A DNA stretch of 64,000 nucleotides, taken from Microvelia longipes. Its lineage: Eukaryota > Arthropoda > Insecta > Hemiptera > Veliidae. Where the stretch lies: positions 2,448,814 to 2,512,813 of the forward strand of contig JACMZG010001914.1 in assembly GCA_018340805.1 (NCBI GenBank). Direction: 5' to 3'. Shown here one piece after another: positions 58,068-64,000 of this stretch; the first letter of the stretch is position 1; each line of letters begins with the position of its first letter. The translations under genes and the position numbers were made by a program. The notes below the pieces were generated by a model that had not been told where the DNA came from, ran no database searches, and saw nothing but the letters and a program-made list of their open reading frames with translations.

Positions 58068-60289
58068 TACAGTCATTGAAGATGAAAATCGAGCCTTACC
58101 TCCGATTTGCTTGCCTATCAACCGATTTACCTGAAAATTTGGAATTAGGCTTATCTCACCCTTACCTTCAAAGGACACTGGCCCGTAGGGTGCTTTTTAT
58201 TTTTAAGGGGTGAAAACCACCCCTATATCAAAAAATTCAGATTTAGGCATTTTAACTTGTTAAACAAAATGTGTGACAATTATTATCATTACTTAACTTG
58301 ATTATTATATACTGAACCATTTTTCAACCCTTAAATGATTTTACAACCCCCACAAACGACTTTTAAAAATAATAATACATTAAAAATAATAATAAAAATT
58401 ATTTTTATAACTGAAAATTATTTAAATGCAGAGTGAATATTGTTTCACGTTCTCCACATCATTATGATATTTTTACTCCCTTCAACCCTTAAAAAACTGT
58501 ACAATTTTAAAAAACAACCTCATATTAAAAAAAATATTAAAAATTACTTATGTATGACTGAAAATGATTTTAATATCGTTTCACATTTTCAAATGAGTAT
58601 CATAATGTTTAAACTTTTCAACCCTTAAAAACAACCCCTAAGTTAAAATAATGTTAAAAATTTATTTTTCATACCATTATATTTACATAAAATATTGCCA
58701 TACAATTAATTATATAGCACGTGTAATTTTATATTCTAGTACATGAATTTAAATTGTTAAAGTTTTCAACCCCCAAAAACCATCCCTAATTTGCAAAAAT
58801 GTATTTTTTTAAAAATTAATTTTATGCGATTACTTAAATTAATCGTTTTTAATGAAAATAATAAATTTATTATATATTATTTATTAAATGCAACATAAAA
58901 ATAACTTTAGTACAAGAAATCAATGGATACAACTTTACAAAATCATAAGTTCATTATTCAGCATCGGAGTCGCTGTCGTGATCTTCTTGGTCAATTGGAG
59001 GGTTTATTCTCGCAGCTGTCTCCACAGCATATATGTTTTACGTACATATATATGTATATATACGTATAGATACATACAATTTACGTTTATTTCACTCTGC
59101 TCTGAAATTTTTGTGTTCCGAAAATTAAATTTTACCAAATTTAAAAAAAAAGTATTTTGTTTTTTGACCATAACTCCTACAATTTTTAAGCTAGCGCAAT
59201 CTACAAAACTATTTTTGAAGCTAATTAAAAGAGCTACAAAATTTTTTATATTAACATATGGTGTAAAACCCATCGTTTTCAAATGGCGAAGGGTCAAAGG
59301 GCTAAAAAATAGGTTGTCATTGTACTACCGCGTGCTCTTTGAACAGTCATTCTCGTCAATTTTTAACTGACAGAAAAATAAAAAAACAAATTTTTGTTAA
59401 AAAATACCTATATTTTTTATCTCTTTAATTTTTTGCGTATCTTTCATTGTTTCTTTAAAATATCAAGGAAAAGGCATTTTTTTGAAAAATTTGAAAAAAA
59501 TATTTTCTTTAAATCGTAATTTTTTAGAAAATTATGCATTCCAACCGGCTAAACCAATGATCCCATTGATATCATCACATTAAAGTAATCTTCTGACGGG
59601 ATACGATTAATTTTTTATTTGGTGGAAATGGTGCTTACTAAACTCATACATTTTTGTTTAAAAATTTTAATGTCCTTGGTTTTTATATGACAAATCACCG
59701 AATTTGCGTTCAAAAGACTTTAACAGTGCTCATTTTAAAGGTCTTTTCAGGCACTAAAAAAACCTCTCTATAGACATATTCGTAAAATACATCTTTTGCC
59801 TGCTAAATGGCTTTGAATACTCCGATATGAGTACGGACAAAAAAAAACCGGATTCGACCTCCATATCTCGCTTACTATTGCACTAAAGTACTTTTGCAAA
59901 AAGGGATTTGTTTGTTTTTTTTTCTACTACAATTTTGTTCCTTAAAAATCGCTAAAATGCTTAATTCTTAAGATATTGCCGAAAAATTGTTAAAAAACGC
60001 GGGAAAATTCGGAGTTTTCAATCGCTAATAACACGGAAAGTATTGCTTTTATGAAAAAACTTCATACTACATTTTTTTCTTTAAATAAGTCAATTAATCG
60101 ATTTCTGGTGTTATTTTGACCGAAAAAATTTCCACCCACGAGATGGGGTGGCAACACCCCCCAGGAAAAAAGCACCCTGTAGGTCAGTGTCACCTTTCAA
60201 GTTAAGGTTGAGATAAGACTAATTCCAAATTTTCAAGTCATTCCATCGATAGGCAAGCAAATCGGAGGTATTATGCTTCATTGACTGTA
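58068..60289. mobile_element. 2.2-kb CAGT-ended DNA element with long terminal inverted repeats
   Basis: Element 58070-60287. The left TIR reads CAGTCATTGAAG, 'tacctccgatttgcttgcct', 'ttgaaaatttggaattagg'-like and 'tagggtgctttt' over about 150 bp. The right end carries the reverse complement of the same landmarks in reverse order, ending ACTG. TA flanks both ends (58068-58069, 60288-60289), the signature of Tc1/mariner-type elements. Next to the left TIR are four diverged ~150-bp repeats, each starting 'ttcaaccctta' (58324, 58482, 58618, 58770). Frames inside (58888-59370, 160 codons; 59004-59297 on minus) are rich in K/F/I and show no DDE motif. Confidence 0.82.
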
Positions 60290-60508
60290 CTAATAACATA
60301 AAGTAAATAAGAATATTCAAAATAAAAAATTAAAAAAACAGTCTTGAACATGGGTTTTTATAGCCATGACATCTCATTCATTGTCGACATTTTTAGGCTA
60401 TAAACTAAAATTATAATAAATATAAGTTAAAGCTATAATAAAATTTAATAAAAGTGAAGCACAAACACATAATTTAATAATTATAGACCAAGAGACCAGG
60501 GGTGTTTT
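60290..60508. other. Spacer between two inverted-repeat elements
   Basis: AT-rich, no landmark. Confidence 0.55.
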
Positions 60509-60748
60509 GTTAATAAAAAGTTTAATGGCTGGAAACGGTCTCAATTTTTCGTAAATACCTTCCTGAACAAGGATCTGCAATTCTGCCGACTCGGATCGGA
60601 TGGGTGTCCCAGGCAGAACGCACTTTAGGGGTCAAAGGTTCTGCCTGGGACAACCATCCGATACGAGTCGGCAGAATTGCAGATCCTTGTTCAGGAAGGT
60701 ATTTACGAAAAATTAAACCCGTTTCCTGCCATTACACTTTTTATTAAC
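60509..60748. mobile_element. Fold-back element, 111-bp arms and 18-bp loop
   Basis: The left arm (60509-60619) and right arm (60638-60748) are reverse complements with a handful of mismatches. Arm landmarks are 'gttaataaaaag', 'cgtaaataccttcctg', 'ggatctgcaattctgccgac' and 'tgtcccaggcagaac'. A transcript would form a long nearly perfect hairpin. There is no coding capacity. Confidence 0.93.
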
Positions 60749-60768
60749 TTCGGTGGTAAATTTGACAT

Positions 60769-60830
60769 GTAAAGTGCGTTCTGCCTGGGACACCCATCCG
60801 ATACGAGCCGGCAGAATTGCAGACCTTTGA
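60769..60830. repeat. Third partial copy of the fold-back arm
   Basis: 'taaagtgcgttctgcctggg', 'acacccatccgatacgagcc' and 'ggcagaattgcagacc' repeat the right arm. They also include the loop-side 'gcacttta' in inverted form, which only the left arm has next to it. Confidence 0.88.
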
Positions 60831-61760
60831 GAATTGCAGAATTTTGACTCACCAAAATAGTTTGTTAAGTAGTTTTAAAAATAGTGACGAGCAATTTAGG
60901 GAATAACTCAGCCTTGAGGCCCTTAAGTTAATCAGTTTATTGGGACAATTGATTTAAACATTAATAGTCAAAATAACATGCATGTCAGGAAAATACAACT
61001 TTCTTAAAAAATATTATTTTGTAGAAAAGAAACGAAAAAATGATGTCGTCAAGAATGCTTTAAAAAATAAAGACACAAAACTCATTCCTTTCATAGAGTT
61101 TTGTCATGCTGGAAAATATGAGGTTCTGGAAATAAAACTATCCCTTTTCACTGAGGGCTCAAAGAAAAACTTGTACCTTGTTAAGATTTTTTAGTAGAAA
61201 AAAGATTTGCTTCCTTGTGTGGAAAATAGAAAGTATGTTGTGGTATAAATATTATAAATAGAAAATGTTTGATATTTTCCATGGGTTGGAAGCTGGAGAA
61301 AAACTTGTATATTTGTCCCAGGTATGATTTCTCTCTAGATCGGAAACTTTTTCTATCATAATACTTCCCCTTTCCTTGAACCTAAATTTTGTATTTTTTT
61401 TTCTTTTTTACCATGATAGCTAAGCTCTGATACAATATATTATAGGCATAATTCTTTTACCATATCCCTAGATGTATTTGATACTCTTTTTTGCTCGTTA
61501 CATTAATGTATGATTATCTATCAAAGAGCAAATTAAATAGTAATTACTTATACTGTACTGATTCTGGTATAAATTCTCTTTTACTTATAATTTTTTCATC
61601 AGGTCAGAGAGTGACCAGACTTGCTGAATATGAAGCACATCAATCGCAATATAATCTTTCAGGCTGCCTTGGTTAAAATGACACTCTTAATTCCTACAAA
61701 GACACTTGTGGAAGAAGACCATAAGAAAGGGCTAGCACGAAGCTTCTACTACTATTGCCG
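60831..61760. other. Unassigned sequence
   Basis: A 70-codon plus frame (60982-61194) is K/F-rich with no family match. A possible acceptor ('aattttttcatcag', 61602) precedes a short open stretch that stops within 25 codons. Confidence 0.45.
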
Positions 61761-61930
<170 letters not shown>

Positions 61931-62339
61931 CTATGGTGTTCATGTTGTCAAATTTCAACTTGAATGGTACAATTTTAGACTCAGCAAAATTGGTTATTGT
62001 CGTCTAAAAAGATATTATCAACAAGTCTTGACGATCTTGACCATATACTGATATTTATGCCAAGTTTCTACATTTTAGCGTAAACCCAGCGAGAATTTTG
62101 CGTGATACAGATAAGTGTCTGAACATTTTGAATCGGTATAAAAATAGGCTAAACAAAGTTTCGACTAGAGGAAAACTAAGATAAGTCGTATGAGTGAGCC
62201 GAAGCTATTTGGTACAGTCTGATTCTAATGGAAGCCTGTACGGGTCATCACAGTCGTATGCCTCATGTCAAGATGAATTTTTGCTAAGGTACAACAGAAA
62301 CATATAGTTTCTTTTTCTGACAATGAATCAGAATCGTTT
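61931..62339. other. Unassigned sequence with a faint F1 trace
   Basis: 'atgccaagtttctacatttt' with 'agcgtaaacccagcgag' (about 62056-62095) loosely resembles the F1 block before its (CA)n run. Confidence 0.4.
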
Positions 62340-62403
62340 GATCAAACTTGACATGTCAAGCTTGATCCCTCATGTTAGTCCCTCTAAATAGAGGGACTAA
62401 CAT
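62340..62403. repeat. Two adjacent palindromes
   Basis: 62340-62367 is GATCAAACTTGACA directly abutting TGTCAAGCTTGATC (one mismatch pair, no loop). 62372-62403 is ATGTTAGTCCCTCT, AAAT, AGAGGGACTAACAT (perfect 14-4-14). Confidence 0.95.
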
Positions 62404-62413
62404 AGTAAAGACA

Positions 62414-62595
62414 GTTCCATAGACTATAATTGTGTAAATGTGGCTAAATAAGGATCCATAGACTATAATTGTGTAAATGTGGCTAAATAAGGTTCCATAG
62501 ATTTAAATTGTGTAAGTGTGGCTAAGTAAAGATCCATAGACTATAATTGTGTAAGTGTGGCTAAATAAGGATCCATAGACTTTAATTGTTGGAAT
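62414..62595 (+). repeat. 39-bp tandem repeat, about 4.6 units
   Basis: Units 'gatccatagactataattg' plus 'tgtaaatgtggctaaataag' start at 62414, 62453, 62492, 62531 and 62570, exactly 39 nt apart. Alternate units vary between 'gttcc' and 'gatcc'. It begins 10 nt after the palindrome pair. Confidence 0.97.
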
Positions 62596-64000
62596 AATTT
62601 ATTGAACATCGTTTATTTCGATTTTTGGATTCTGTAGATGCTTATGAGTAATGATTTCATAGGAATGTAGTGTTCCAAATTAAAACATGCTTGTTTTTCC
62701 AAGAATTCACACTGATATGAACAAAATCTTTGAAAACTTTTCCCTGTCTTTCTAATCGATATCACGTCATATCCTGGCCGGAAAAAACATGTAGGAAACT
62801 ACACTCTCCCCCGGCTTTTCCGCAACAAACATAACTCCAACAATAGCTACTTTCCGGTAAGGATAAACTTTTATAGTTTCAACAATATGTTATACTTTTT
62901 ACCATCCGTGACTAAAGTTTCAAGTTTCTCTTATATATTATATTTTTATACATTTTTTATGCGATAGTCAAAAAAATTATTATTTCTCTCAGAAAAATTA
63001 TTCAGAGAATCCAGGCAAGATTATATGGAACAGTCAGTTAAAATTGAAGAATGACACTTCCAAGCAAAATGAAGACGATATGTTTAGTTTTTGCCAAAAA
63101 TCTAATCAATATTAAAAATGGAAGGAGAGTATATGACTGGTTGGGGGAGATTGAACCAGAATGTACCAGACCACACGAAGGGCCGAGAGAAAACCATACT
63201 TGTGTGGCCATCGGTTTAAAAGGTAAATAGAGGGTAGTGTAGGACAATGTTGTCCTACACTGAGAATAAATGTATTTGTGAAGCTTATTAAGTCTATGTT
63301 TTTCATCTTAATGTCTAACAAACTTAGTCCAAACATACCTTAATATTATTTATTTTTTAGGACTCATAACTTAATAATCTCGAACAAGGTAAAAATAACA
63401 TTAAATACGCACAATTAACCACTATGCAAAAATAAAGAACTACAATTTAGCATGTTTATAATTTGACGATAAGAATGGTGCTGTTGTGTTATTGGTGCCT
63501 AAGGATGTAGTATAGGTGGTGGGGAGGGGGATTACAATTTTTTACATGAATTCGCTCCTTCCTATTTGTATAAGTTCCTTGACTCAGACTAAGATAGAGA
63601 GATGGAGTGCTGTGAGATTGCAATTTAGGAGGAATTGACGTGAATGTTTGGTTTAATACAATACATGAAGATGGTATGACTAGTGAGGTCATCACCAATA
63701 TAAAGTTTTACTCGTAATAACCAGTGTTTGTCACGTGACAATAATTCAACAACCTTTACACTCATTTCCGTGGTACAATATCCCTTAATATAATGACAAA
63801 ACCACATAATAGCGGCATTCTCTAACAAATCCCAACAGAAAAACTTCTATATAACGACCCAATCCTCTCCAGGCTACAATGGACTGTCCGGAAAATTCAA
63901 AAAGAAACTCAACGATGAAAAACTTTACTAATGAGCAACTGAACAAAAAATTTTAAGATTATCTTTCATATAAAATGTCTTCATAGTTATTTATTTCTGT
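62596..64000. other. Unassigned sequence to the window end
   Basis: Overlapping minus frames of 67-74 codons at 63038-63336 and 63489-63828 have no recognisable motif. No family landmark is seen. Confidence 0.45.

Noticed and set aside
58888..59370. 160-codon frame as a transposase
   Set aside because: Rich in K, F and I with no DDE/D or helix-turn-helix pattern. It overlaps an opposite-strand frame of similar quality.
61602..61680. Exon after an acceptor-like 'aattttttcatcag'
   Set aside because: The open stretch closes after about 25 codons and no donor or homologous peptide is seen.
62414..62595. CRISPR-like array (39-bp regular spacing)
   Set aside because: Adjacent units are repeated in full, with no unique spacers. 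It is a plain tandem repeat in a eukaryotic context.
63840..64000. Shared family between 46318 and 63877 ('caatggactgtc')
   Set aside because: The match is only about 14 nt and does not extend.

Overview
The window looks like intergenic DNA from a large, AT-rich, repeat-laden animal nuclear genome. I found no intact protein-coding gene, rRNA, functional tRNA or CRISPR array. The repeat content points to an invertebrate, most likely an arthropod: long (AT)n arrays, tRNA-headed SINEs with target-site duplications (TSDs), LINE and BEL/Pao remnants, and many small inverted-repeat elements. One retroposon body carries a segment like those of insect SINEs. A hemipteran-type insect is only a guess. 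Nearly all open frames here are chance or repeat-encoded.

The dominant feature is a non-coding interspersed family (called F1 here) present in about 15 full, partial or nested copies on both strands. Its consensus runs in order: a 'ggtacggggtacctcgg' head; a GACTCGCTTCGCTCGTC-like palindrome; an AT-rich middle; a TGACGTCA site; an 'actgggagctacgatgataacag' block; a (CA)n run; a 'ctcaggaggtctta' block; and an end near 'tatacctacggtataaatgagg'. Smaller families are F2 (three copies), F3 (a palindromic element plus one half copy), F4 (three MITE-like copies), F5 (two near-identical copies, one directly 3' of a LINE C-terminal frame) and F6 (two copies).

Retroelements: a 784-bp tRNA-headed retroposon with a 12-bp TSD (1696-2479); three copies of a second SINE family with an (ATT)n tail, two of them with 14-15 bp TSDs (31431-31671, 53006-53257); a 542-bp 5'-truncated LINE inserted into an F1 copy with a 14-bp TSD (48611-49152); a heavily decayed LINE reverse transcriptase (12620-13200); two further LINE C-termini (33446-33642, 36796-36972); and a BEL/Pao integrase C-terminus with a possible LTR (about 37097-38550).

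DNA-type elements: a 2.2-kb element with CAGT ends and TA flanks (58070-60287), a PIF/Harbinger-like element with TAA flanks (56145-57130), an 8-bp-TSD hairpin MITE (36039-36163), and several fold-back elements (2708-3295, 15018-15783, 44737-45070, 60509-60748).

Tandem arrays: a GC-rich 29-bp minisatellite (18642-19483), a 36-bp array (10258-10575), 33-bp and 39-bp arrays (43825-45455), a 16-bp array (54506-54755), a 172-bp duplication (41463-41812) and a 39-bp array (62414-62595). A recurrent oddity is a set of perfect or near-perfect palindromes with spacers of 0-7 nt, best explained by template switching or by a sequencing/assembly artefact.
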